Shown piece after piece: positions 25,529-33,699 of a stretch of DNA of 64,000 nucleotides (its first letter is position 1; each line of letters starts with the position of its first letter). Both the position numbers and the translations under genes were made by a program. This stretch comes from CAWJMD01 sp963700925 (GTDB taxonomy: Bacteria > Actinomycetota > Actinomycetes > Actinomycetales > CAWJMD01): positions 4,216,001-4,280,000 of the forward strand of contig OY969553.1 in assembly GCA_963700925.1 (NCBI GenBank), read 5' to 3'. The notes under the pieces were generated by a model. It was given only the letters and a program-made list of their open reading frames with translations, was not told where the DNA came from and did not search any database.

Positions 25529-27478
25529 GTGGCGTACGGTCCACCGGTGGACCGGGCCTCTGCACCCAGCGCAGCCTCTGCGCCGAGCGCCGACTCGACA
25601 GAGAAGGTCGTTCCGTTGGTCGCCTGGGGGGTCTCGCTCGTCGCGACCGTGGCCGTGCTGCTGCCGGCCCTCGCACCTGGCGTCGTGCTCAGCTACGACA
25701 TGGTCTTCACGCCGGACCAGCCGCTCGTCCTGCGATCGGTCGGTGTCGACTCCCAGCTGCCGCGCGCCGTACCGGTTGACGCCGTGGTCGCCGCCATCGA
25801 CGAGGTGCTGCCCGGCGCGCTGCTGCAGAAGGCTGCCCTCGTCGGCGCCCTGCTCTTCGCCGGGGCGGGCGCGGGGCTGCTGTCCGGACGACTGGCCGCC
25901 CAGCACCTGCGCGTCCGCCCGGGCACGATCGGCGGCGAGCCGGTGGCTCTCGGCGCCGTCGCGGCCGCGGTGGCCGCCGGCGCTGCCGTGGTCAACCCCT
26001 GGGTGGCGGGGCGGCTGGTGATCGGGCACTGGAGCCTGCTGGTCGCCTATGCCTGCCTGCCGTGGCTGGCGCGTGCGGCGCACCGTTCCCTGCGACGCGA
26101 GCGCGGTGCGGGACCGGTGCTGGTCCTGCTGCTCGCGCTCTCTGCGATCACACCGACCGGCGGGCTGCTCGGCCTGCTGGTCACGGGGGCCGTGCTCGCC
26201 GCCGGCGGTGGTCTGCTCCGGCATGCCTGGCTGCTGCTGGTGGCAGCCGTGGTCAACGCACCGTGGTGGGTCCCGGGCGTCCTGCACCCGGCACATGGAG
26301 GGGTGTCGGGGGAGGACGCCGGGGTGGCGGAGTTCGCCCTGCGCAGCGAGTCACTGCTCGGACCCTGGGTCTCCGCAGTCGGGCTGGGCGGGATCTGGAA
26401 CGCGGAGGTCGTGACGCCCGGCCGGTCCCTCGTGCCGGTGCAGCTCGCCTCGCTCACCGTCCTGGGTCTGGCGGCGGCGGGGGCTGCCGCGGTGCGCAGC
26501 CGCAGGGTTCAAACCGCCGGGTGGCTGCTGACAGGGATGGCTCTGCTGCTCGCTCTTCCCGCGACCCTGCCCGTCGTCGGGGTGCCTGCCGTGACGGCGC
26601 TGGTCGACGCCGTCCCCGGTGGCGGCATCCTGCGTGACGGGCACAAGTGGCTGGCGCTGCTCGCTCCCGTCGTCGCGGTCGGGGCCGGGCTCGGGGCGGC
26701 TCGCTGCTGCGCCGCCCTCGTGGCGAGAGGGCGCGTGGGGGACAGGCGCACCCTCCCCCCGCTTGGCATCGCCGCGCTCGGGCTGGCCCTGGTGGTCGCG
26801 ACGGTGCCCGACGCTCTGCTCGGCGTCGGTGGACGGCTGACACCCTCGCACTACCCGGACGACTGGAGTCGCGTCGCGGAGGTCCTGGACGGTGAGGATC
26901 TCGACGACGCGGTAGCCGTCCTGCCCTTCCAGCCGTTCCGCACGTTCGACTGGACGCACCGCCGCACCGTCCTCGACCCGGCTCCGCGATGGTTCGGCCA
27001 GCAGGTCGTCACCGACGACCGGCTCAGCGTGGGCCGCAGAACCCTTGCAGGAGAGGGCACTTGGGCTGAGCGGGTGCGTCCCGTGCTCGAGAGCGACGGC
27101 TCGGCTCAGGACCTTGCGGACGCTGGGATCGAGTGGGTGCTGGTCGAGCACGGCACGCCGGGCACGGTGCCGCAGGGCTGGCGCGACCGAGCCGAGGTCG
27201 TCGTCGACGGCCGGGACCTGTCGCTGCACCGGCTTCCGGCGACGGGTGAGTCCGCGTCCGACCCCCCGAAGCCTCCCGCGCCACCCGTCCTCATCGCCGA
27301 CGCGATGGCGCTCGGGACAGTGCTCTTCGCGCTCGCCATGCTGCTCTCGAGTCGCACTCGTGGCCAACGCGTGGGTGCCCCACGGCGATGGGCCGCGATG
27401 TTACTCTCCAGTCGCAAACCGTGGGCCAGTCGCAAACCGCGGGGCATTACCAAACCGCGGGGCAAGCCACGAGCCTAG
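25529..27478 (+). CDS. Polytopic membrane protein, GT-C-like
   Basis: 649 aa. About ten to twelve hydrophobic segments fill residues 30-430, then an external domain, one more helix (MALGTVLFALAMLL) and a basic tail. Near the N-terminus SYDMVFTPDQPL sits where GT-C enzymes have their first-loop acidic residue. AVVNPWVAGRLVIGHWSLLVAYACLPWL is a recurring feature of actinobacterial GT-C-like proteins of unknown specificity. It lies next to the AftD-like gene and probably acts in the same envelope-glycan pathway (inference). The tail contains three in-frame copies of a 6-residue repeat (SRKPWA, SRKPRG, ITKPRG). The start is uncertain: GTG at 25529 is used, GTG at 25547 is possible. Confidence 0.72.
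   Translation: MAYGPPVDRASAPSAASAPSADSTEKVVPLVAWGVSLVATVAVLLPALAPGVVLSYDMVFTPDQPLVLRSVGVDSQLPRAVPVDAVVAAIDEVLPGALLQKAALVGALLFAGAGAGLLSGRLAAQHLRVRPGTIGGEPVALGAVAAAVAAGAAVVNPWVAGRLVIGHWSLLVAYACLPWLARAAHRSLRRERGAGPVLVLLLALSAITPTGGLLGLLVTGAVLAAGGGLLRHAWLLLVAAVVNAPWWVPGVLHPAHGGVSGEDAGVAEFALRSESLLGPWVSAVGLGGIWNAEVVTPGRSLVPVQLASLTVLGLAAAGAAAVRSRRVQTAGWLLTGMALLLALPATLPVVGVPAVTALVDAVPGGGILRDGHKWLALLAPVVAVGAGLGAARCCAALVARGRVGDRRTLPPLGIAALGLALVVATVPDALLGVGGRLTPSHYPDDWSRVAEVLDGEDLDDAVAVLPFQPFRTFDWTHRRTVLDPAPRWFGQQVVTDDRLSVGRRTLAGEGTWAERVRPVLESDGSAQDLADAGIEWVLVEHGTPGTVPQGWRDRAEVVVDGRDLSLHRLPATGESASDPPKPPAPPVLIADAMALGTVLFALAMLLSSRTRGQRVGAPRRWAAMLLSSRKPWASRKPRGITKPRGKPRA
27411..27464. repeat. Three 18-bp units inside the C-terminal tail of the membrane protein
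   Basis: Units at 27411-27428, 27429-27446 and 27447-27464 share CAAACCG(Y)GGG(S)CA. They are in frame and encode a lysine/arginine/proline repeat just before the stop codon. Confidence 0.85.
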
Positions 27479-27491
27479 GCAGGGAGCGTTC

Positions 27492-27632
27492 ATGGGATCG
27501 ATCGTCGGAGTCGTCGTCGCCGTGCTGGGTGGCATCGCCGTCGCCGGCTCCAGCGTCCTCGGACTCGTCGAGACCCAGACCGCGATGCCCGATGCCGTGT
27601 CCGAGCCACTGGTTGTCTACGGCACCCGCTGA
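27492..27632 (+). CDS. Small membrane/secreted protein, DUF2613-like
   Basis: 46 aa. A single hydrophobic N-terminal segment (IVGVVVAVLGGIAVAGSSVLGLV) is followed by a short polar tail, giving a one-helix or secreted peptide. ATG at 27492 has AGGGAG 5 bases upstream. M. tuberculosis has a similar small protein (Rv0236A) next to aftD, and this family (DUF2613) tends to accompany AftD-like genes, so I treat it as real rather than a chance frame. The last 16 bases overlap the convergent glycosyltransferase gene. Function unknown. Confidence 0.75.
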   Translation: MGSIVGVVVAVLGGIAVAGSSVLGLVETQTAMPDAVSEPLVVYGTR

Positions 27633-28804
27633 CGTTCCACCGGGGCCGCCTCGACTGCCGTGAGGTCGATCGTCGCGGGTCTGACGAGATCCAGGCCCAG
27701 CATCTCGTCCAGCGTGGCGCTCATCAGCCGCCCCGTCTTCTCCCACCCGAACTCCTCGGAGTAGGCGCGCGCCGCCGAGCCCAGTCGTTGCCGCAGGGCG
27801 TGGTCCACGAGCAGCAGGCGCACCTTGGCCACGAGGTCGTCCTGGTCGGCCGCCAGGAGTCCTGTGACGCCGTCACGCACCGACTCGGTCACCCCACCGG
27901 CGTCGCGGTAGGCGACCGTCGGAACACCGTGGCTGCCGGCTTCGACGACCACGAGACCCCACCCCTCCTTGAGGGACGGGCAGATGTGGACCCAGGAGCT
28001 GGACATCAGGCGGTGCTTGTCGAGCTCGCTCAGGTAGCCGTGCAGGTGCACCCGGTCGGCCAGGCCGGCGCCGGCGACCGCCTGGCGTAGCTCGTCCGCC
28101 CACAGGCCGTGTCCGACGACGTGCAGCTGCAGGTCGAGCTCGTGCTGGAGCCGTCGCACCACCTCGACCGCGTGCTCCACGCGCTTGTGCGGCACGAGGC
28201 GCCCCACGACGCACAGCGTGGGCCGCGGGTCCGGCGGGCACTGGTCGAGCGGGTCGTCGCGTCCGTTGTGGATGACCCTGACGTCCCCCCGACGGACACC
28301 CAGCTCCGCCAGCTCGTCGGCGGTGTCGTGCGAGACCGCTGCGTACGGGCATCCGCGCAGCAGCCGGGGCGCGAGCCACCGTTCGATCCACCAGCCGATG
28401 CGTGCCGCCATCGGGCCGACGGCGACGGGCCACTGCTCGCGGTGGACGTGGTGGACGAGCATCAGGACCGGCGCCCGGGTGCCGAGCCGGGCAGCGAACG
28501 GAACGCCGTTCTGCACGTCGATGACGACGTCCGGCCGAGCGATCGGAAGGAACGAGGTAGCCCGCCAGAAGACACTGAGGTGGCCGCCGCGGCGGCGATA
28601 CCGCACGCCCTCGCTGACCTCGTCGCGCGGCGCCTTCCCGTGGTCGGAGGTGAGCACGAGCACGTCGTCGCCCTGTGCCGCGAGGTGCCGCGCCACTCGC
28701 CCCACGTACCGCTCGGAACCGCCTGCCTCAGGGTGGGTTTCGTCTCTCCAGGAGCAGATGACGACGCGACGAGGACGGTCCGCCCGGCCGCGTCTTCCCG
28801 CCAC
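27617..28804 (-). CDS. GT4-family glycosyltransferase
   Basis: 395 aa GT-B fold enzyme that transfers a sugar from a nucleotide donor, in the cytoplasm. The N-terminal acceptor half has DETHPEAGGSERYVGRVA, a typical GT4 glycine-rich loop. The donor half starts LCVVGRLVPHKRVEHAVEVV and has the EX7E motif in PSLKEGWGLVVVEAGSHGVP. Similar genes sit next to methyltransferase and GT-C genes in mycobacteria (Rv0225 region). The 5' end is divergent from the next methyltransferase. Confidence 0.88.
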   Translation of the reverse strand: MAGRRGRADRPRRVVICSWRDETHPEAGGSERYVGRVARHLAAQGDDVLVLTSDHGKAPRDEVSEGVRYRRRGGHLSVFWRATSFLPIARPDVVIDVQNGVPFAARLGTRAPVLMLVHHVHREQWPVAVGPMAARIGWWIERWLAPRLLRGCPYAAVSHDTADELAELGVRRGDVRVIHNGRDDPLDQCPPDPRPTLCVVGRLVPHKRVEHAVEVVRRLQHELDLQLHVVGHGLWADELRQAVAGAGLADRVHLHGYLSELDKHRLMSSSWVHICPSLKEGWGLVVVEAGSHGVPTVAYRDAGGVTESVRDGVTGLLAADQDDLVAKVRLLLVDHALRQRLGSAARAYSEEFGWEKTGRLMSATLDEMLGLDLVRPATIDLTAVEAAPVERQRVP

Positions 28805-28917
28805 GAGTCCACCTCCACCCAGGGCGCCTCGCTGCGCCTGTCAGCCAGGCTACCCGCCGGTAGACAGGCTGTCGCCGGGTCGTCGCGCGGCACCGCCGGA
28901 CGTGGTCGCCCGGCGGG

Positions 28918-28923
28918 TAGCGT
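28918..28923 (+). promoter_or_regulatory. -10 element of the methyltransferase/GT-C operon
   Basis: TAGCGT ends 8 bases before the GTG start at 28932 and lies between the divergent GT4 gene and this operon. Confidence 0.45.
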
Positions 28924-28931
28924 CACCCCTC

Positions 28932-29675
28932 GTGTACCAGCCGCCGCCCCGTGACCTGCGCCGTTCGTGGCGGATGTGGCGAGGTTTCCGGGTCGAGCAG
29001 TCGGACCCTGGACGCTTCTACCTGATGCTCGCGGACGACTCGGTGCACCTGGTGCGGAGGCACGCCCCGCTGGACGGCTCAACGGTCCTCGACGTCGGCG
29101 GCGGGCCGGGCTACTTCGCCGACGCCTTCGCGAGTGCGGGCGCCAGCTACGGCTCGGTCGACGTCGACGCGGGCGAGATGTCCGCGACCGGGCAGCCGGC
29201 AGGACGGAGCGTGCAGGGCAGTGGCATGGCCCTCCCCTTCGCCGACGGCTCGGTCGACGTCTGCTTCAGCTCGAACGTGCTCGAGCACGTGCCCGACCCG
29301 TGGCGGATGGGACGGGAGATGCTGCGGGTGACCCGTCCAGGTGGGCTCGTGCTGATCTCGTTCACGGTCTGGTTCGGTCCGTGGGGAGGTCACGAGACCT
29401 CGCCGTGGCACTACCTCGGCGGCCACAGGGCGCGGTCTCGCTACGTGCGCCGGCACGGGCACGAGCCGAAGAACCGGTTCGGTGAGACCGTCTTCGCGGT
29501 GCGGGTCGCCCCGGCGCTGAGGTGGGCGGCCGGCGTCGCCCAGGCGGACCTCGTCACGGCCTACCCCCGCTACCACCCGTGGTGGGCCGCCTGGCTGGTT
29601 CGGGTTCCGGTCGTCCGCGAGCTCCTGACGTGGAACCTCGTTCTGGTGCTGGTCAAGTCGCCGGTCGACCGATGA
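28932..29675 (+). CDS. SAM-dependent methyltransferase (Rv0224c-like)
   Basis: 247 aa class I methyltransferase. Motif I is VLDVGGGPGYFADAFA, then GSVDVDAGEM, FSSNVLEHVPDPWRM and VTRPGGLVLISFT. The later part contains GGHETSPWHYLGG, seen in the mycobacterial Rv0224c group of predicted glycolipid or glycan methyltransferases. The start GTG at 28932 gives YQPPPRDLRRSWRMWRGFR, which aligns with that group. The stop overlaps the next gene by 4 bases (ATGA). Confidence 0.83.
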   Translation: MYQPPPRDLRRSWRMWRGFRVEQSDPGRFYLMLADDSVHLVRRHAPLDGSTVLDVGGGPGYFADAFASAGASYGSVDVDAGEMSATGQPAGRSVQGSGMALPFADGSVDVCFSSNVLEHVPDPWRMGREMLRVTRPGGLVLISFTVWFGPWGGHETSPWHYLGGHRARSRYVRRHGHEPKNRFGETVFAVRVAPALRWAAGVAQADLVTAYPRYHPWWAAWLVRVPVVRELLTWNLVLVLVKSPVDR

Positions 29676-31525
29676 CGCGTCTCCTCGCGCTCGTGGCACG
29701 CGGACGAGCAGCCGTACGAGCGCACCCCGCCCTCTCCGTCTCGCTCCTGGCGCTGACGCTGGCTCAGCTCGTGCTGAGGGGATTGGCTCTGTCGCAGTCG
29801 TACTTCTGGCAGGACGACTTCCTCTACACCAACCTTGCACGCACGCTGCCGGCCCTCGAGTTCCTGTCACTGGACTACCGAGGGCACCTGCAGCCAGGGC
29901 AGTTCGCCGTCGTGCTCGTGCTGGCGCGGCTGGCGCCTCTCGACTGGACGGTGCACGCTGCCTTCCTGCTCGGCCTGCAGCTGGTCGCCGACGTGCTCTT
30001 CGCCTGGCTTCTCGTGGCGATGTTCGGCCCGCGCCGTGCGGTGCTCCTGCCGTTCGCGGTCGCGCTGTTCTGCCCGCTCGCCGTCCCGCCACTGCTGTGG
30101 TTCGCGGCAGCCCTGCAGTGGCTTCCGCTCGCGATCGCCACTCTGCTGCTGTTGCTCTGCCACGTTCACCTCGTCGACGCCACGGGGAGGTCGAGGCGCA
30201 GGTGGCAGGGCGTGGCCGTCCTGGCTTTCGTTGTCTCGCTGGCGTTCTGGGAGCGGGCCCTGTCTCTGGTCGGCGTTCTGGCTCTGGTCGAGCTGACGTG
30301 GTTGGCCCGCGACAGGGGACTGCGCCGCTGGACCGCCCCCCTCCGCCGGGCGCCCTTGGTATGGACGACGTACGCCGCTGCAGTGGCCGCGTACATCGCC
30401 ATCTACAGCGTCGTGAGCGCGGGAACCCCGAGCGCGGCGCCGTCGGCATCCGACGTGCTAGCGCTCCTGCGCGAGACGGCCGGCACGCTGGTGCCCGGCC
30501 TCCTCGGCGGCCCCTGGGGGGTGGAGAACGGTGCCGAGTCGCTGATGCGGCCGCCGGACCACCCGCTGAACTGGATCGCCGGGCAGGTCGCGGTCGCCGT
30601 CGTGGTCGGCCTCCTGCTGGCGGGCCCACGCCGGCTGACGCGTGCGTGGACGGTGCCGCTGACCCTGCTGCTGGTCGACACGGTCGTCGTCGCCGCAACG
30701 CGACTGGACTTCATCGGCGCGCTGATCGGCCGCGACCCGCGGTACTTCGTCGACGTGGTGCCGCTCGCCGCGATCGCGCTCGCCGTGACCTTCCTGCCCG
30801 TCCTCCGCGTCGAGCCGGTGGTCGAGGTCGACGGGACGAGGACGGCCCCGCGCGCGTGGTGGGCACGGTGGCGGCCGGCGCCGCGCCTCGTGGTCCTGGT
30901 GGGCCTCGTCGCCTTGTACGTCAACAGCAGCTGGGTGACCACGATGGCCATCGCCGGCAGCGAGAGGGACGACCCGGGGCGTGCATGGCTCGAGACGGCA
31001 CGCCAGGCAGCGCGCGACCTGCCGCCGGGGGTCGGGGTGCGCGACGCCCCGGTGCCCGCCGCGGTGGTGTCGGAGATCTTTGGAGGCGAGGCGATGCTCA
31101 GCTCGGTACTGGGCAGCCTCCCCGAGTGGGAGGACAGGATCGGCACGACGACGAACGACCTGCGTGACGTGAACCCGTCCGGCGACCTCGAGCGCGTCCT
31201 CGTCGACCCACCGGTGTCGTCGGCCGAGGGGCCGGTGCCCGACTGCGGATACCGGGTCGGTGGACGACCGGTCGACATCCGGCTCGACGAGACCGCGGGG
31301 GAGGGCTGGCTCGTCCGCATCGAGTACCTGTCGGGCCTCACGGTGCCCGCACGCGTCGACGCGGGCGCCGAGACGTTCGAGGTCCAGTTCGCCGACGGGG
31401 TCGACGCCGTCTACGTCTTCCCGTCCGGCCCGGTCGACACAGTGACGATCTCCGGGGTCGACGTGGACGCCGGTCTCTGTGTCACGGAGGTGGCGGCGGC
31501 ACCGCCGATCGAGCCCGACTCCTGA
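29672..31525 (+). CDS. Polytopic membrane protein, GT-C-like (Rv0226c-like)
   Basis: 617 aa. About eleven hydrophobic segments occupy residues 20-480; an external beta-rich domain of about 130 residues follows. The first loop carries SYFWQDDFLYTNLA, with the paired acidic residues typical of GT-C glycosyltransferases that use polyprenyl-linked sugars. It is translationally coupled to the preceding methyltransferase. The order methyltransferase - GT-C - DUF3068 equals that of Rv0224c-Rv0227c in M. tuberculosis, apart from gene orientation. A role in envelope polysaccharide or lipoglycan assembly is inferred. Confidence 0.75.
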   Translation: MTRLLALVARGRAAVRAHPALSVSLLALTLAQLVLRGLALSQSYFWQDDFLYTNLARTLPALEFLSLDYRGHLQPGQFAVVLVLARLAPLDWTVHAAFLLGLQLVADVLFAWLLVAMFGPRRAVLLPFAVALFCPLAVPPLLWFAAALQWLPLAIATLLLLLCHVHLVDATGRSRRRWQGVAVLAFVVSLAFWERALSLVGVLALVELTWLARDRGLRRWTAPLRRAPLVWTTYAAAVAAYIAIYSVVSAGTPSAAPSASDVLALLRETAGTLVPGLLGGPWGVENGAESLMRPPDHPLNWIAGQVAVAVVVGLLLAGPRRLTRAWTVPLTLLLVDTVVVAATRLDFIGALIGRDPRYFVDVVPLAAIALAVTFLPVLRVEPVVEVDGTRTAPRAWWARWRPAPRLVVLVGLVALYVNSSWVTTMAIAGSERDDPGRAWLETARQAARDLPPGVGVRDAPVPAAVVSEIFGGEAMLSSVLGSLPEWEDRIGTTTNDLRDVNPSGDLERVLVDPPVSSAEGPVPDCGYRVGGRPVDIRLDETAGEGWLVRIEYLSGLTVPARVDAGAETFEVQFADGVDAVYVFPSGPVDTVTISGVDVDAGLCVTEVAAAPPIEPDS

Positions 31526-31669
31526 CGACGAACCACTCAGACCAGGTCAAGGAGGGCAACACGAACGCCCCGGTCGGAGCAGATGGGTGCCGCAGGCCCG
31601 CCGGTGCCCTAGCATCACCTCCGGAAGTTACCGACCGGTCACATCGAAGTGCCAGCGGGGAGTGAAGAG

Positions 31670-32662
31670 ATGCGGCGAGTCCTTGGCCTGATCCTGATCG
31701 GGCTGGGTGTGGCAGGCCTGTTGATGGCGCCCCTCCTGAGGTTCTACGCCGCCCCCCGCCTGCTGTTGGCTCCCCTCGACCAGTTCAGCGAGACCGTCTC
31801 TGAGGCAACCGATGTCACCTACCTCGACGTCGGTGCACTGGAGGTCAGGGAGGGCCGCGAGTTCGTCGCGACCCGTACCGTCCGCGGCGACGTGCCAGCC
31901 GGCGACGACGACACCGCCGTCTACGACGTGTTCGTCAAGATCCTCGACCCGCAGAAGCCGGGCACGGGCGAGGAGCAGCTCGTCTCTGCCACGACCGACC
32001 GCGTCGCCTTCGACCGCAGCACGTCCGAGGCGGAGAACTGCTGCGACGAGAACGTCAACGGGGACACCGTCGAGCACGAGGGCATCGAGTACAAGTTCCC
32101 CTTCGGCGCAGAGAAGAAGACGTACCAGTACTTCGACACGTCCCTGCTCGAGGCGAGGGACATGGCCTTCGTCAGCGAGGAAGAGCTCGAGGGACTGACC
32201 GTCTACAAGTACGAGCAGACGATCGAGCCGACGAAGATCGCGGAGCTCGACGTGCCCGGCAGCCTGGTCGGCCGCGACGAGCCCTCGCTGACGGTCGACC
32301 GCTACTACTCGAACGTGCGCACAGTGTTCGTCGAGCCCACCTCGGGTGTCATCGTTCGCGGTGAGGAGCGCCAGTTGTCGACCCTGCGGGACGGCAGCGA
32401 GGACCTGATCACGATCACCGAGGCCAACCTGGCCTTCAACGACGAGACCATGGAGAACCAGGCCGACTCGGCGCGCGAGGCGATCTCGTCGGCCTCGATC
32501 GTGACGACGACCGGCCCGCTGGTCACGCTGGTGGTCGGTCTGCTGCTTCTGCTGGGCGGAGTGCTCCTGGTGCGTCGCAGCACCCGGGACGACCAGGCCT
32601 ACGACGAGGGGGACGACACCGTGGGGGACCCGCCACGGCACAGCGCCTTGACGAAGGGCTGA
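31670..32662 (+). CDS. DUF3068 / PorA-like membrane protein
   Basis: 330 aa. An N-terminal helix (LGLILIGLGVAGLLMAPLL) and a C-terminal helix (GPLVTLVVGLLLLLGGVLLV) flank one extracellular domain of about 270 residues that is beta-rich and acidic. It contains a CCDEN cysteine pair and EHEGIEYKFPFG, features of the DUF3068 family (Rv0227c; sometimes called porin PorA family). The ATG at 31670 has GGGGAG upstream. TAGCAT at 31610-31615 is a possible -10 box, giving a leader of about 50 nt. The 144-base gap before it suggests its own promoter. Function unproven. Confidence 0.82.
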   Translation: MRRVLGLILIGLGVAGLLMAPLLRFYAAPRLLLAPLDQFSETVSEATDVTYLDVGALEVREGREFVATRTVRGDVPAGDDDTAVYDVFVKILDPQKPGTGEEQLVSATTDRVAFDRSTSEAENCCDENVNGDTVEHEGIEYKFPFGAEKKTYQYFDTSLLEARDMAFVSEEELEGLTVYKYEQTIEPTKIAELDVPGSLVGRDEPSLTVDRYYSNVRTVFVEPTSGVIVRGEERQLSTLRDGSEDLITITEANLAFNDETMENQADSAREAISSASIVTTTGPLVTLVVGLLLLLGGVLLVRRSTRDDQAYDEGDDTVGDPPRHSALTKG

Positions 32663-32684
32663 CGCACCAGCGATCAGCAGGTCC

Positions 32685-33503
32685 TCACGCGGGACGGTGG
32701 GTCACGAAGATCGCCGTGCCAGGGAGCAGCCGACCTCGCAACGGGCTCCATCCGCCCCACGCGTGACTCGGTCCGGCCGTCCACTCCGGCTCCACCAGGT
32801 CGTCGAGAACCAGTCCAGCAGCGACGATCTCGCGTACACGGTCACCGAGAGTGCGATGGTGCTCGACGTACGTCACCTCACCGTCCGCGTCGAGCTCGCG
32901 GTAGGGCGTCCGGTCGAAGTAGGAGCGGTGGACGGTCAGGCCGCCTGACCCCGGGTCGTCGGGGAAGGCCCAGCGCACCGGGTGGCCGACCGCGAAGACC
33001 CATCGCCCACCGGGCCTCAGCACGCGCGCCACCTCACGGTGCACCGCTGCCGGGTCGTCGACGAAAGGCACCGCCCCGAAGGCGGAACAGGCCATGTCGA
33101 ACGTGCTGTCGGCGAACGGCAGCAGTCCCGCGTCGGCCTGTACCAACGGCGTCACCACTCCCAGCCGCTGGTCGATGGCCCGGGCCCGTCGCAGCATCCC
33201 GGCCGACAAGTCGAGGCCGGTCACGCGCGCGCCCTGGCGAGCCAGCCAGCGAGAGCACTGCGCCGCGCCGCACCCGACCTCCAGCACCGCCGTGCCGGCC
33301 AGGCCGGCCGGGTCGCCGAGCAGGTTCGCTTGCGACTCGAGCAGTCCCTCTGGGCACCACCGGAAGTCGTCGTCGCCGAGGAACGCGCCGTGCTCGGCGT
33401 AGTAGGCGTCCGCCTCTGCGTCCCACCACTCGCGGTTCGCCGGCACCGTCCGTCCGGGAGCCACCGGCCCGTACCCCGCCATCTCGTCCGTGGGGTCGTC
33501 CAT
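32685..33503 (-). CDS. SAM-dependent methyltransferase
   Basis: 272 aa. Motif I VLEVGCGAAQCSRWLA and GLDLSAGMLRRARAI bind SAM; LPFADSTFDMACSAFGAVPFVDD and VLRPGGRWVFAVGHPVRW complete the fold. ANREWWDAEADAYYAEHGAFLGDDDFRW before the core is a recognisable feature of a widespread actinobacterial methyltransferase family commonly adjacent to polA/rpsA. ATG start at 33503. It is divergent from rpsA. Confidence 0.84.
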   Translation of the reverse strand: MDDPTDEMAGYGPVAPGRTVPANREWWDAEADAYYAEHGAFLGDDDFRWCPEGLLESQANLLGDPAGLAGTAVLEVGCGAAQCSRWLARQGARVTGLDLSAGMLRRARAIDQRLGVVTPLVQADAGLLPFADSTFDMACSAFGAVPFVDDPAAVHREVARVLRPGGRWVFAVGHPVRWAFPDDPGSGGLTVHRSYFDRTPYRELDADGEVTYVEHHRTLGDRVREIVAAGLVLDDLVEPEWTAGPSHAWGGWSPLRGRLLPGTAIFVTHRPA

Positions 33504-33553
33504 TGGCTGAGCATGCCGGACGGGGTCGGCCCCACGCGGGAAGGCCGCGTTCT

Positions 33554-33583
33554 TTGACCGTCATCTTGGCCGAGGGATAGGCT
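33554..33583 (+). promoter_or_regulatory. rpsA promoter
   Basis: TTGACC (33554-33559) and TAGGCT (33578-33583) are separated by 18 bases, a good housekeeping sigma-factor promoter. Transcription would start near 33590, leaving a leader of about 110 nt before the rpsA start. Confidence 0.75.
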
Positions 33584-33641
33584 GGCATGGCGCACGAGCT
33601 GTGCGTGGCTCTGCTGCGCCTGCGGTCGGGTCGTCACCATC

Positions 33642-33666
33642 GACGGGCACACATGACGTGCCCGTC
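33642..33666 (+). promoter_or_regulatory. Hairpin in the rpsA leader
   Basis: GACGGGCAC pairs perfectly with GTGCCCGTC around a 7-nt loop (9-bp stem), 33 bases upstream of the rpsA ATG. No T-run follows, so it is not a terminator. Position suggests a translational control or S1-binding element; this is inference. Confidence 0.5.
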
Positions 33667-33699
33667 CCAACCACCTGCCCGCATCGGAGCCACCCCTAC

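Noticed and set aside
17317..32662. Recent genomic island by horizontal transfer
   Set aside because: Base composition and codon use look like those of the neighbours; there is no integrase, tRNA boundary or IS element, and the gene set is vertically typical for actinobacteria.
33642..33666. Terminator for the upstream methyltransferase
   Set aside because: That gene is on the other strand and reads away; no T-run follows the hairpin, and it lies downstream of the rpsA promoter.
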